Below are positions 29,703-38,201 of a stretch of DNA of 64,000 nucleotides, in pieces (the stretch's first letter is position 1; each line of letters opens with the position of its first letter). The stretch lies in assembly GCA_947258705.1 (NCBI GenBank), contig CAMYJA010000002.1, positions 122,478-186,477 on the forward strand, in the 5' to 3' direction. Both the position numbers and the translations under genes were made by a program. Origin of the DNA: an uncultured Hyphomicrobiaceae bacterium (GTDB lineage Bacteria; Pseudomonadota; Alphaproteobacteria; Rhizobiales; CAMYJA01). The notes beneath the pieces are model-generated. The model saw only the letters and a list, made by a program, of their open reading frames with translations, did not search any database and was not told the DNA's origin.

Positions 29703-29884
29703 TATAATGCCGGGCAATAGTCCCGGGCCTCTCGTGATCCCCGTTCACCTGGAGCATGGGGTCGGCAAACGCCTAATGTATTGCCTGCCAGGCCATCCGT
29801 CTCATCGCATCCCTGCACCTGCACCTGCACCGGCTCCGATACCGACCGTCAGGTGTGGCGCTGCGCGATTGGGAATTTCGCGAA

Positions 29885-30478
29885 TTATTCTTCTAAGTGA
29901 AATTTCAGGACCGCAAGCAGCTTGTCGATCGTCGTCTTCAACGGCTTGGGATCATCGAACATGAAGATGGCATAGGCATCGGCCTTGTGGTTCTTATGGA
30001 TGGCCAGGAGCAGCGCCGTTCGATAACGGACATGCAGCCTTTGATCGATGTTGAAAAGACCGGCAGCGGCCCAGTCCGCATTGAACAGTAATTTGGCTTT
30101 GCCGGGTTGATAGTCCCGGCTCGAAATGGCGCCATGCGCTGCGAGACGCCCGACCAGCGTATGGAAGACCATCGCATACATATGGTTCGGTTCGGGAGCG
30201 GAATTGTGCGGATCGCTATAATCGATCTTCAGCCGTTGCAGGGGCCGGATGGCGTAATGAACTTCAAGCGGCAGTGTCTTATGTCTGAATCCCTTTTCAA
30301 ACTCATACAGTTCTGTCTTCGACGCCGATATCTCCTCAAGTGCGTCGCTTTGTGCAAATACAAGTCCCCCTTCCGCGAGCAGTGTCTCGAAGCTGGGGGA
30401 TTGAGACGACCATGCAGCAGTTACCGAAACGGCGGCCGCGACGATCAGGGAACAAACAATGATTTGAACGAGCTTCAC
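29885..30478 (-). CDS. Exported protein of unknown function
   Basis: 197 residues with an N-terminal hydrophobic segment (MKLVQIIVCSLIVAAAVSVTAA) that is a signal peptide or anchor, and a mature domain rich in charged and aromatic residues with several His (HYAIRPLQRLKIDYSDPHN, MYAMVFHTLVGRLAAHG, HVRYRTALLLAIHKNHKAD). No CxxCH motif. It is the third gene of the cytochrome operon, only 6 bases after the TPR gene. I do not recognise the family; a periplasmic accessory role to the cytochrome is inferred from the operon only. Confidence 0.72.
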   Translation of the reverse strand: MKLVQIIVCSLIVAAAVSVTAAWSSQSPSFETLLAEGGLVFAQSDALEEISASKTELYEFEKGFRHKTLPLEVHYAIRPLQRLKIDYSDPHNSAPEPNHMYAMVFHTLVGRLAAHGAISSRDYQPGKAKLLFNADWAAAGLFNIDQRLHVRYRTALLLAIHKNHKADAYAIFMFDDPKPLKTTIDKLLAVLKFHLEE

Positions 30479-30484
30479 AACTGA

Positions 30485-31423
30485 TTACCGACCCTTGGGC
30501 GCTGTCGCCGTTTCGGTTCCGGTTCCGGTTCCGGTTTTGGCTGTACCGTCCTTGAGAGGTAACGCAGGACCGGCGGTGGCCGGATCCTTGCGCCAGGCAT
30601 TCAATTGCTGACGTGCGACTTTCGTCCAGGCATCATTCTTGTTGATCTTGATGAACCGTTCCATTTCAGCGACTGCCTCGCTGCGCCGGCCGAGGCCGTC
30701 GAGAGAAATGGCGAGATTGAAGCGCGGGGCGGCGATATGTGGATTGAGGGCGACGCATTGCTCGAAGTCGGCTTTCGCCAGCTTCAGTTTTCTCTGGTTC
30801 AGCAAAACGGCTCCCCTGTTGAAAAGCGCGGCAACAAAATTCGGGTTCAAAGAGATAGCCTTGTCGAGATCCGCGAGAGCGTCTTCGGGACGGTTGAATT
30901 TACGGTAGGCCTGGGCGCGGTTGACAAGCAGGAGCGCGTCATTCGGATTTGCCTTCACGGCAGCTTCGAGATCCCGTAAGGCCCGGGCGATTCGGCCCTT
31001 CTGCAGATGAATGGTGCCGCGAATGCCGAGAAGGCGCGCTGAACCGGGGTGGCGCTGAATACCCTGGTCAAGGGTTTTGAGCGCCTCGACGGTCCGGCCC
31101 TCGGCAATGTGCTGTAGCGCCACCTTGATCAGCCTGTCGGGCCCGAGCTTGACATGCGGATCGGATTTTCCATGTGGCCGCAGGGCGCCTGGCGGCAGTG
31201 GTGTCATCGGGTTGCCCCCGCGCGTACCCGACCCTGCGCCGATACCGGAACCGCGTGGTTGACGGCGTCGGGCCGCATCGAGCTTTTTGACAAAGCTCTC
31301 CAGCGCTGCAACGGGATCATCAGCGTTTTTTTCGGTGTCTCCGGCGCGTGCCGGCTGCGACAACCCGGTCACCACCAGTAATATGCCGCCGGCGAGGGAT
31401 GCAGAGATGGCGTGTCCGTTCAT
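30485..31423 (-). CDS. Exported TPR-repeat protein
   Basis: 312 residues with a signal peptide (SLAGGILLVVTGLSQPARA, cleavage after ARA). The mature part begins with a low-complexity Arg/Gly/Pro region and then about five tetratricopeptide repeats (about 95-265), for example KALDQGIQRHPGSARLLGIRG, ALRDLEAAVKANPNDALLLVNRA and ALADLDKAISLNPNFVAALFNRG. The C-terminus is a Thr/Gly/Glu run encoded by tandem GGTTCC units. It lies 142 bases after the cytochrome gene and is probably an assembly or scaffold protein for the cytochrome in the periplasm. Confidence 0.82.
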   Translation of the reverse strand: MNGHAISASLAGGILLVVTGLSQPARAGDTEKNADDPVAALESFVKKLDAARRRQPRGSGIGAGSGTRGGNPMTPLPPGALRPHGKSDPHVKLGPDRLIKVALQHIAEGRTVEALKTLDQGIQRHPGSARLLGIRGTIHLQKGRIARALRDLEAAVKANPNDALLLVNRAQAYRKFNRPEDALADLDKAISLNPNFVAALFNRGAVLLNQRKLKLAKADFEQCVALNPHIAAPRFNLAISLDGLGRRSEAVAEMERFIKINKNDAWTKVARQQLNAWRKDPATAGPALPLKDGTAKTGTGTGTETATAPKGR

Positions 31424-31565
31424 TTTTTCTCCGTTGCAATGGCACTATTCGTTGGAGCAAGGGGTGGCTCAGATATTCAAGACTTGTGCCTCCCGGTTGC
31501 AAGCGCGGATGCTCAGACGCAATTCCCTGCCTGCGCGCGGTCAAGTCTGAGGCATGACAGCATCG

Positions 31566-33947
31566 CTACTTCTTCTTCAGGGAAGCGGCATAGGCCCTGA
31601 TTATCTTATTCATCAGCTTGATGTGCTGGGCGTCATTCAGGATGCCCTTGGTCGCTACCTTGCTCCAGAGCTGTTCATTGGTCATTTCCCGATGGCATCC
31701 CATGCACAGGCCCGTGCGCTCCATGCCGTCACGCACCTTCTTCGGCAGCGCCTTTGACAACGGCCAGTGCGAACCGACGGTCTGGGTCTGCTGGCCGTCC
31801 TTGATGATCACCGAGAGATCGAAATCCAGCTTGGGAATTTTCGGGATCTGGACCTGGATGTTCCTCGGTATCGGCTTGCCGGTCCTCTGGTCGATCAGAT
31901 CCTCGATGACATCTTCCGTGTGCCGGGTCTGGAATACACCGCCGCCGATACCGTAGCCAAGGGCCTTGGGATTGTTATGGCAGCTCTCGCAGGTGCGGGC
32001 CTTGCGCTGTGCCGAATGCGGCTGAACCGGCGCCATGTCTATAGCCAGCGGAACCCTGGACTGGCCGAGCATTTTTTGTTCATCCTTGGCATCCGCAATG
32101 GCATTGAGCGCTATCGTCTTGCCCTTGCGGTCGATTACGGTCCAGATCACCTGGCAACCCGGCATCAGAGGCGTCACGCGCCCCTCGCCATTGATTCCGA
32201 GAACCGGATCCTCCCACCTCAGATAGGTGCGTGTCTCATATGCCTTGCCCGGGATCTTGGGTCCATGGGTGCCAAGCGCCGACTCCGCCGTCTGCCCGTT
32301 GGCCGATACCTTCGAGCCGCCGGCGACCCAGTCCGTGTCCTTTTTGTCACCGCTATAGTCCATCTTGACATGGCAGCCATAGCATTGCGGCACCCAGGAA
32401 GCGTGGCAGGCGTAACATTCCATACTATCCGTATGCTTTTTGACACTGCTCATCGCGACCAGGGCATCCTGGCTTTTCCAGTTGCCCGATTTCGCGATTG
32501 ATTTCAGCACCGGAACCTTGAAGTCGGCACCCGTGGCCGAGTGCAGTATTACATTGTCGCCATCCTTGACGACGTTGCCGAAGGGATTGCCGCGTGCGGT
32601 TTTGAGGTAGCCGTCGCGCTTCTTGTAAATGGTGGCGAATTGTTCGGTTTCATCCAGCAGACCGTCGGCGAGGCCCCGCGGGGTCTGGGGAAGCTTGCGG
32701 CCGAACTCTTCGGAATAGCCGGTCGGCAGTTCCCAGGGATATTTGGCGACCGTGCCGTGGCAGTCCTGACATTCGATCTCTACCTGGGCCAGCGTCGTAC
32801 CGAAAATATTGCCGTCGCCATGCATATCGATAGACGTGTGGCAGTCCTGGCAGAGCATGCCGCCCTTTGGATTTTCCGGCCGACTCTTGATCTGATGGTG
32901 CAGATCGTCCGAGATGAACAGATATTTTTTCGTATGTAGTTTCGGCTGCTTCTTTCCTTGGGCGTTGAACGGGCTGCCATAGGGGAATTCCATCAACCCC
33001 TGATAGGTGACGCCTATTCGCTTGCCGCGATTATGACAGGAGTTGCACGTCTCAACCGGGATGCCGTTGCCCGCCTTGCGGGTGCCATGCAACCGGTGGG
33101 TCAGCATATGTCCGTGCTCAGACTTGCTGATGGTCGGATCATTGCCTTCGTAAATGCCTTCATTGCCATAGAGCATGTGGCATGAAGAACAGCCCATGCC
33201 GCGGTAGTCACCGCGTTTTTCGCGGCCCTTGACGCCGACATGGCAGCGCTGGCACTGCTGGCGCTGATAGGTGATGCCTGCCAGCTTGGGATCCTTCTCG
33301 ATCTCGTCGACGGTAGGCAATGGTATTTGTTTCAGCTCTTTGGGAAATTGATCGGGGTAGGCGGAAATCATGGCCAGCATGTATTTCTGGTACTCTTCCG
33401 TGCCGACCTCCGGTGTCGGTCCATCCTCGTCCTTGACGTCGTAATTGCCCCACGGAACCTTGTAATTCTGGACTTCCCTGATGCCAAAAGTATGCAGGTT
33501 GCCCTGTATCTTGCCGGCTTCGGTGTTCATCAGCGATTTTTTCACGCGCTCGGCATAGCCGGCATGACACTGACCGCAGGTCCGGTCGGCGATCCAGATG
33601 CTTCCCGGGTCGGGGTAAAAGGTCTTGGGTCCGATGCCTTCTGCAAAGTCAGCCGGCGCGCCGCTGTGCGCGGCCGCCTTTGTCGTCGCCTGAGGGGTGC
33701 CGCCATGGCAGGTGACGCAGCCGCTCGGATCACCGACGCTTTCACCAAACTGTTTTATCTGGGACAGCATTTCGCTGCCCGGTTCGCGGATCGACTTGAT
33801 CCCCTCATGGCAGCTGAGACAGCCCTTTTTCTTGGCCAGTGTCTCGGAAACTTTTTCGAACTTTTTCTCGCCCGTATTCTGGGCGTTGGCTGGTGCGGAT
33901 GCGCACAAAGCAAATAGTACCACGATAATCAGGTTCGATTTCCGCAT
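31566..33947 (-). CDS. Exported dodecaheme cytochrome c
   Basis: 793 residues with a Sec signal peptide (LIIVVLFALCASAPANA, cleavage near 22) and no later membrane helix. Twelve CxxCH heme sites, with first cysteines at about 43, 77, 124, 232, 253, 301, 366, 393, 511, 522, 653 and 748. Several free His residues (for example SEHGHMLTHRLHGT at 277-290 and DLHHQ at 349) can be distal ligands. Sites 9 and 10 form the tight pair CYACHASWVPQCYGCH. The spacing does not match the NrfA, Hao, OTR or MtrA families that I know. It should be a periplasmic or surface electron carrier or oxidoreductase. It leads an operon with a TPR protein and a small exported protein. Confidence 0.9.
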   Translation of the reverse strand: MRKSNLIIVVLFALCASAPANAQNTGEKKFEKVSETLAKKKGCLSCHEGIKSIREPGSEMLSQIKQFGESVGDPSGCVTCHGGTPQATTKAAAHSGAPADFAEGIGPKTFYPDPGSIWIADRTCGQCHAGYAERVKKSLMNTEAGKIQGNLHTFGIREVQNYKVPWGNYDVKDEDGPTPEVGTEEYQKYMLAMISAYPDQFPKELKQIPLPTVDEIEKDPKLAGITYQRQQCQRCHVGVKGREKRGDYRGMGCSSCHMLYGNEGIYEGNDPTISKSEHGHMLTHRLHGTRKAGNGIPVETCNSCHNRGKRIGVTYQGLMEFPYGSPFNAQGKKQPKLHTKKYLFISDDLHHQIKSRPENPKGGMLCQDCHTSIDMHGDGNIFGTTLAQVEIECQDCHGTVAKYPWELPTGYSEEFGRKLPQTPRGLADGLLDETEQFATIYKKRDGYLKTARGNPFGNVVKDGDNVILHSATGADFKVPVLKSIAKSGNWKSQDALVAMSSVKKHTDSMECYACHASWVPQCYGCHVKMDYSGDKKDTDWVAGGSKVSANGQTAESALGTHGPKIPGKAYETRTYLRWEDPVLGINGEGRVTPLMPGCQVIWTVIDRKGKTIALNAIADAKDEQKMLGQSRVPLAIDMAPVQPHSAQRKARTCESCHNNPKALGYGIGGGVFQTRHTEDVIEDLIDQRTGKPIPRNIQVQIPKIPKLDFDLSVIIKDGQQTQTVGSHWPLSKALPKKVRDGMERTGLCMGCHREMTNEQLWSKVATKGILNDAQHIKLMNKIIRAYAASLKKK

Positions 33948-34367
33948 GGCGCCTCATCAACCTCCAGCTCTACCGCAAGCCCAAGATCCAATACTCGATG
34001 ATGCCACCGCTCCAGCCGGAGCTTGAATTACCGTCAACGAACCGATTGAATCATGCACTCGTTAAAAAAACGACGGGTACTTAAAGATCACTATTCAGAT
34101 TGTCCGTGATGAAGTCAAGAGCTAGTCAGTGGCTCACGCTTGGCGAATGGAGCGGCCTCTCCCGGGCGATCCGATTTGATGCATGAAATTTCTCGTCGTC
34201 GGTCGGTAGGAAAAACCGGCAATATTGGCCGTAAGATTGCCGCAAGAATGCAATTGACGCCTGCTTTTGCGCGGTGTGCCGGCAGTTTTCAAAGAAGCGA
34301 AGATGGCCGTCTGGATTCAAAACCCAGTCTTCCCCGGCTTCGCCTCACCGGTCATTCGCATTCGGTA
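33948..34367. other. Upstream region of the cytochrome operon
   Basis: 420 bases between the cytochrome start and the transglutaminase-like stop. No convincing gene was seen; a 64-codon minus-strand frame (34126-34320) has no family signature. The stretch just upstream of the cytochrome is AT-rich (TTAAAAAAACG near 34064) and probably holds its promoter. Confidence 0.45.
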
Positions 34368-35156
34368 TCACGGGGCAGTTTTTTTGTCCGGTCCCGGAGC
34401 CGCCTTTTCAGCTTCGACCTCGTCGTGCAGCGAACGGCCTTCAAGCATGGGCAGGCCGAAGGCGCCGCCATAGATCGTTTTGAAATCCGCCTGGATCCTT
34501 TCCACCGGCGTATCGGGAAAGGTGCCGTGATCGCCGACATATTCCATGAACTTCTCCTCCCTGGCGTTGACGGCCTGGAACAGGGAATCGCACGTTCCGT
34601 TGAAATCGAGCGGAGCCACGGAAAACTTCCCGCACAGATCCTCATCGAATGCCGGCGTTGCCTTGACCCACTTTCCATCGAGATAAAGATCGGTATAGGA
34701 ATGCCAGTGAAAGATATCGGTGCCGATCAGATCGATAAATTTCTGTGACGACATGTGGTTGATGACATCGGCAAAGCCGATGCGCGCCGGGATGCCCATA
34801 ATCCTCGCGGCCGCCGCCAGCAGAGCCGATTTCGACTGGCACATGCCCTTGCCGGTGAGGAGGCAGTGGCTGGCCTTGTAAATTTCCCGATCGTCGAAGT
34901 CCCAATATGGCGTGTAAGCGATCCTGTCGCGGACCGCATAATAAAGCCGCACGGCCTTCGCGCTATCGTCTGTGAGCCCGTCTGCGTGAAAATTTGCGAA
35001 TTCGACCACCTGGGGATGGTCGCTATCGATATATGTTCCGGGCCGGAGATAGGTTTCTGTAGAGGATTCTGTCATGTTAGTGCTTATCCACTCATTGCAC
35101 CGGTTTTGCAATGTTCCGTGCGGCAGTGACCGGACCGCCTTCGGCCCGATATCCAT
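34368..35156 (-). CDS. Transglutaminase-like cysteine peptidase-fold protein
   Basis: About 262 residues, cytoplasmic. It has a transglutaminase-core triad: Cys in GKGMCQSKSALLAAAARIMGI (split around 105-125), His in HWHSYTDLYLDGKW, and Asp in KATPAFDEDLC. The preceding RDRIAYTPYWDFDD matches the family entry strand. These proteins occur in bacteria as putative proteases or peptide-modifying enzymes; the substrate is unknown. The start at 35156 has GGAGG 5 bases upstream; an ATG at 35075 (MTESSTETYL) is an alternative that fits the usual domain start but lacks a good ribosome site. Confidence 0.8.
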   Translation of the reverse strand: MDIGPKAVRSLPHGTLQNRCNEWISTNMTESSTETYLRPGTYIDSDHPQVVEFANFHADGLTDDSAKAVRLYYAVRDRIAYTPYWDFDDREIYKASHCLLTGKGMCQSKSALLAAAARIMGIPARIGFADVINHMSSQKFIDLIGTDIFHWHSYTDLYLDGKWVKATPAFDEDLCGKFSVAPLDFNGTCDSLFQAVNAREEKFMEYVGDHGTFPDTPVERIQADFKTIYGGAFGLPMLEGRSLHDEVEAEKAAPGPDKKTAP

Positions 35157-35212
35157 GCTTGCCTCCATGCCCGAGAGTTGTTAGATCATTCATTGTCTAG
35201 ACACTCAACGGT

Positions 35213-35282
35213 TCCAGACATTTATGTCCAGACATTCATGTCCTGACATTTATGTCCAGACATTCATGTTGAGACTTTCATG
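35213..35282. repeat. Five tandem copies of a 14-bp repeat upstream of tRNA-Val
   Basis: Consensus TCCAGACATTTATG; units at 35213, 35227, 35241, 35255 and 35269, the last most diverged. It ends 38 bases before tRNA-Val. The phase (14 bp) would place copies on drifting helical faces. It is not a CRISPR: there are no spacers. Confidence 0.85.
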
Positions 35283-35320
35283 TTCATTCATAGCTGGCCA
35301 ATCATGGCTGGCCACATGAA

Positions 35321-35395
35321 GGGCGCGTAGCTCAGTGGGAGAGCACTTCGGTGACATCGAAGGGGTCGCTGGTTCAATCCCAGCCGCGCCCACCA
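35321..35395 (+). tRNA. tRNA-Val (anticodon GAC)
   Basis: Full cloverleaf visible: acceptor GGGCGCG paired with CGCGCCC, D-arm GCTC...GAGC, anticodon stem CTTCG/CGAAG with loop GTGACAT (anticodon GAC, U33 present), T-arm GCTGG-TTCAATC-CCAGC, discriminator A and encoded CCA. Confidence 0.95.
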
Positions 35396-35573
35396 TGAAA
35401 TTTGCGGGGTCTGGGACGGAATATTAATAAACGCCGTTCTAATATTGACGGTGTGACGTTTAGGTTATTGACAGTTTGCCACTGCGGCCCTAGTTTGCGG
35501 CCTTTCCAGTAACGTCTTCAAAAACACGCCGGCCTCGGTCGGGGCGCATTTCTGAATTTATCGGTGCAGAACG

Positions 35574-35699
35574 ATGAAAGTCAAAAACTCGATCAAATCA
35601 CTTCGCAGACGCCACAGGGACAACCAGGTTGTGCGTCGGCGCGGGCGGCTTTACGTGATCAACAAAACCAACCGGCGCTTTAAGGCGCGGCAAGGCTGA
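35574..35699 (+). CDS. rpmJ: 50S ribosomal protein L36
   Basis: 41 residues starting [20 protein letters not shown] and ending RFKARQG, which is the 41-residue non-zinc form of L36 (it lacks the Cys/His zinc ligands of the shorter type). Strongly basic, part of the large ribosomal subunit. It stands alone between tRNA-Val and a TPR protein gene, not in the spc operon, as is usual for alphaproteobacterial rpmJ. Confidence 0.96.
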   Translation: MKVKNSIKSLRRRHRDNQVVRRRGRLYVINKTNRRFKARQG

Positions 35700-35815
35700 A
35701 ACGCGCCCCGGACGCACGTTTTCCAGTCGTTCATAATGGCACAGCCCTTTAAAACATATTGCGGATGACAAGGCTTTTGCTTTGACCTTTCCGTTGCGCG
35801 GCGTATTATGCGTCC

Positions 35816-36496
35816 ATGCGCCGGAATATCAGACATGCGTTTCAATTCACTCTGCCGACAGCTGCGTTCAGCGCGGCGTTAATGATGGCTGCCGCTCCCT
35901 CCGCCTGGAGCGAAACGAGAAACGAACGCGCCGACGGCGCGGGTCCCCAGGCCGGGGCGCCCATTCTCTCGAAGTCGTCCCCTCAGGCACTGATGGGCGC
36001 GCTCGATCCAAAATCAATGCAATTGATGAACAAGTTTTACGACCGGCTGGCACGTGCGAAAGACGCGCAAAGTGCGGGCATGCTCGAAAATGCCATTGAA
36101 ATCATGTGGCAGCGTTCCGGCAGCGACACGGTGGACCTCCTGATGGCGCGTTCGTTGACGGCCCTGAAAGAACAGAATGCAGAGCTGGCGCTGGAACTTC
36201 TCGACTCGGTAACGGACATGGCTCCAAAATATACCGAGGGCTGGAACCGGAAAGCCTATGTGCATTTTTCGCAAAAACAATACACGCTTGCCTTGCATGA
36301 TCTGCGCCATGCCCTGGCGCTCGATCCACGGCATTTCAAGGCGATCGACGGATTGGCGAATGTAATGCGGGAGATCGGCGACAACAAACGCGCGTTGCAG
36401 ATTTACCGGACCTTGCTCAAGGTGCACCCCTTCTGGCATGGCTGCAAGCCCGCCATCGAAGAGCTCGAGCGTGAGGTCGAGGGACAGCCGATCTGA
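35816..36496 (+). CDS. Exported TPR-repeat protein
   Basis: 226 residues. It begins with a basic N-terminus and hydrophobic stretch (FTLPTAAFSAALMMAAAPSAWS) typical of a signal peptide. The mature part has about three to four helix pairs of TPR type (DRLARAKDAQSAGMLENAIE; LALELLDSVTDMAPKYTEGW; ALHDLRHALALDPRHFKAIDG; ALQIYRTLLKVHPF). This family of periplasmic TPR proteins is common in Hyphomicrobiales, with no fixed function. It is codirectional with rpmJ, 116 bases after it. Confidence 0.82.
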   Translation: MRRNIRHAFQFTLPTAAFSAALMMAAAPSAWSETRNERADGAGPQAGAPILSKSSPQALMGALDPKSMQLMNKFYDRLARAKDAQSAGMLENAIEIMWQRSGSDTVDLLMARSLTALKEQNAELALELLDSVTDMAPKYTEGWNRKAYVHFSQKQYTLALHDLRHALALDPRHFKAIDGLANVMREIGDNKRALQIYRTLLKVHPFWHGCKPAIEELEREVEGQPI

Positions 36497-36624
36497 GGCT
36501 GGTATTTAACCCGCAACCGAGAATCCCTACTCCGATTTTCCCGCGAAGGCGGGCACCCAAGCGACCATTGTCCTGGTGAGTGGTATCGACAGGTCACCCA
36601 CTCCGTTCAGCAATACAATAACAA

Positions 36625-36678
36625 CCTCATGGTGAGGTGGTACGGTCACGCAGTGACGAGTACCGTCTCGAACCATGG
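36625..36678. repeat. REP-like palindromic element
   Basis: Starts CCTCATGGTGAGG and ends CGTCTCGAACCATG, with an inner stem GGTAC.GTCAC (36639-36649) paired with GTGAC..GTACC (36653-36664). It resembles the intergenic palindromic elements of Rhizobiales-type genomes that start with CCTCAT and end in a TCGAA-containing arm. Confidence 0.6.
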
Positions 36679-36710
36679 GCAGTATGACAACAGGTTTTCG
36701 GCTTGCCGCC

Positions 36711-36750
36711 CATCCTTCGAGATGCGCCAGGAGCGCTCCTCAGGATGAGG
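36711..36750. repeat. REP-like palindromic element
   Basis: CATCCTTCGAGATGCGCC followed by AGGAGCGCTCCT (perfect 12-bp palindrome) and CAGGATGAGG; the outer CATCCT/AGGATG also pair. It is a near-match to the repeat (CATCCTTCGAGACGC...CTCAGGATGAGG) scattered through many Hyphomicrobiales genomes. It lies 27 bases after the capA-like stop. Confidence 0.75.
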
Positions 36751-36776
36751 TTTAAATTCGCGCCCGGCCAGCCCCT

Positions 36777-38078
36777 TCAATAGCGGCGGTTTTTTCTGCG
36801 CCGTTTCTTTTTCTTGGTTTGCGCGACTTTTCTGGGCTTCTGGATGGTGAGGCCCCAATTCGCGACCGCCCCCTTGTCGCCTTCGGCGCATGATTTTTTC
36901 AGCCGCGGCAAATCATCGGACCTGACGAGATTTCCCGAGGGCAGAACGCGTTTTACGTGATTGAGCGCCCACCGCATCCGGCCGCGATTTTCAACCACCC
37001 TGTGTCCCCGGCCGCCGATCACGACCCAGGTCGGTATGTATCCGGCAGCGGTCAATCTCGCCTTGTTGTCGTCTCCCAGCTGCAGCTCGAGCAAAGCGAT
37101 GATGCCGGTACGCTCGGGCATCCGCCTTTGATTGGATATGAAATTACCCGTCGAGTAGATGATGAGCCCTTCGCGGCCGCTCTCCGTCGCGTGCTTTTCC
37201 CAGGGCTGCAGCACATGGGGGTGCGTGCCGATGACGGCGGTGGCGCCATGCTCAATGGCCTCCCGCGCCAGGGCTTTTTGCCGCCTGATCGGATAATGGC
37301 TGTTTTCGCTGCCCCAGTGCGGCGTCAGAATGACGGCATGGATATTTTCGTCGTCATGGAGGCGCTTTATCTCGGCGAGAACTTCGTCTTTCTGACTGTA
37401 GCAGCCGAGCACCTGCTTGTGGGGATCGGGAATGCCATTTGCCGAATAGGTGCAGGCCAGCCAGGCGACCGAGATACCGTTCGCGGGGGTCACGACGCTC
37501 CATGGACGGTCGTCATCCCTGCTTTTGCGGGTTCCGGTGAAGGGCAGCGCGGCCTTTTCAAAATTCTCTATGGTCCGGTCGACGCCCCGCCAGCCCCGGT
37601 CGAGGGCGTGATTGTTGGCGGTAGAGATGACATCGAAGCCGCTCTCCTTGATGTCGAACACGGCCGAGGGGTGATAATTGAAGGATACGTTCGGCAGCCT
37701 GTAGCCGTAAACGCGGTAGTCGAGCCGCCTGCCCGGATCGCGCACCCGGCGCCCTCCTGCGGCCAGACCCTGGGCGGCCGGGCCCTCGAGATTGCCGTAA
37801 GCCAGGTCGGCGCGCTTTAGAATTTGCGCGACCGGCGACCAGAAGTCCTTGAAATTGCCGTTCTTGCGAAAGGCCTGATAAAGCAGTTGCTTGTGATAGA
37901 GGATGTCGCCCACCGCGGCGATCGTTATGCGCGTGCCCGATTCACAGGCTTTATTGAAGGTAATGGCGCGCGCTTCTGCCGGGATGGCAGGTGTTGCTGT
38001 TGTGGTGAGTGTCGTAAATGCGCCAATAAAGGTTGCCGTGAGAGCATTGGAAAGTAGTCGCGGATGTCGTGCTTGCAT
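36777..38078 (-). CDS. CapA/YwtB-family metallophosphatase-like exported protein
   Basis: 433 residues. The N-terminus carries a signal-like segment (LLSNALTATFIGAFTTLTTT...PAIPAEARA). The CapA fold motifs are IAAVGDILYHKQLL, YGNLEGP, FNYHP, ISTANNHALDRGWRGVDRTI, VILTPHWGSE, IEHGATAVIGTHPHVLQPWEK and IIYSTGNFISNQR, which hold the calcineurin-like metal ligands. The family includes poly-gamma-glutamate capsule proteins, but no other cap genes are near, so the substrate is open. The C-terminus is a very basic Lys/Arg tail (KKKKRRRKNRR). REP-like repeats follow the stop. Confidence 0.85.
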   Translation of the reverse strand: MQARHPRLLSNALTATFIGAFTTLTTTATPAIPAEARAITFNKACESGTRITIAAVGDILYHKQLLYQAFRKNGNFKDFWSPVAQILKRADLAYGNLEGPAAQGLAAGGRRVRDPGRRLDYRVYGYRLPNVSFNYHPSAVFDIKESGFDVISTANNHALDRGWRGVDRTIENFEKAALPFTGTRKSRDDDRPWSVVTPANGISVAWLACTYSANGIPDPHKQVLGCYSQKDEVLAEIKRLHDDENIHAVILTPHWGSENSHYPIRRQKALAREAIEHGATAVIGTHPHVLQPWEKHATESGREGLIIYSTGNFISNQRRMPERTGIIALLELQLGDDNKARLTAAGYIPTWVVIGGRGHRVVENRGRMRWALNHVKRVLPSGNLVRSDDLPRLKKSCAEGDKGAVANWGLTIQKPRKVAQTKKKKRRRKNRRY

Positions 38079-38201
38079 TTGCCAGTTCGGTTTTTCGAGT
38101 TTTGCCGCGCTATTTCACTCATTTTTACACCCCGGGAACCGATTTTCCAAACAAGCTGGCCGGTTTTGCTTAATTTGGATCAGGTGCCGGCTTGATCGGT
38201 C

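Noticed and set aside
35213-35282. Possible CRISPR array
   Set aside because: The 14-bp units are directly adjacent with no unique spacers, and no cas genes are present.
35321-35395. tRNA-Val as an attachment site for an island
   Set aside because: No integrase nearby and no second copy of the tRNA 3' end was found in the window.
36777-38078. Capsule biosynthesis locus
   Set aside because: Only the CapA-type protein is present; no capB/capC or other capsule genes surround it.
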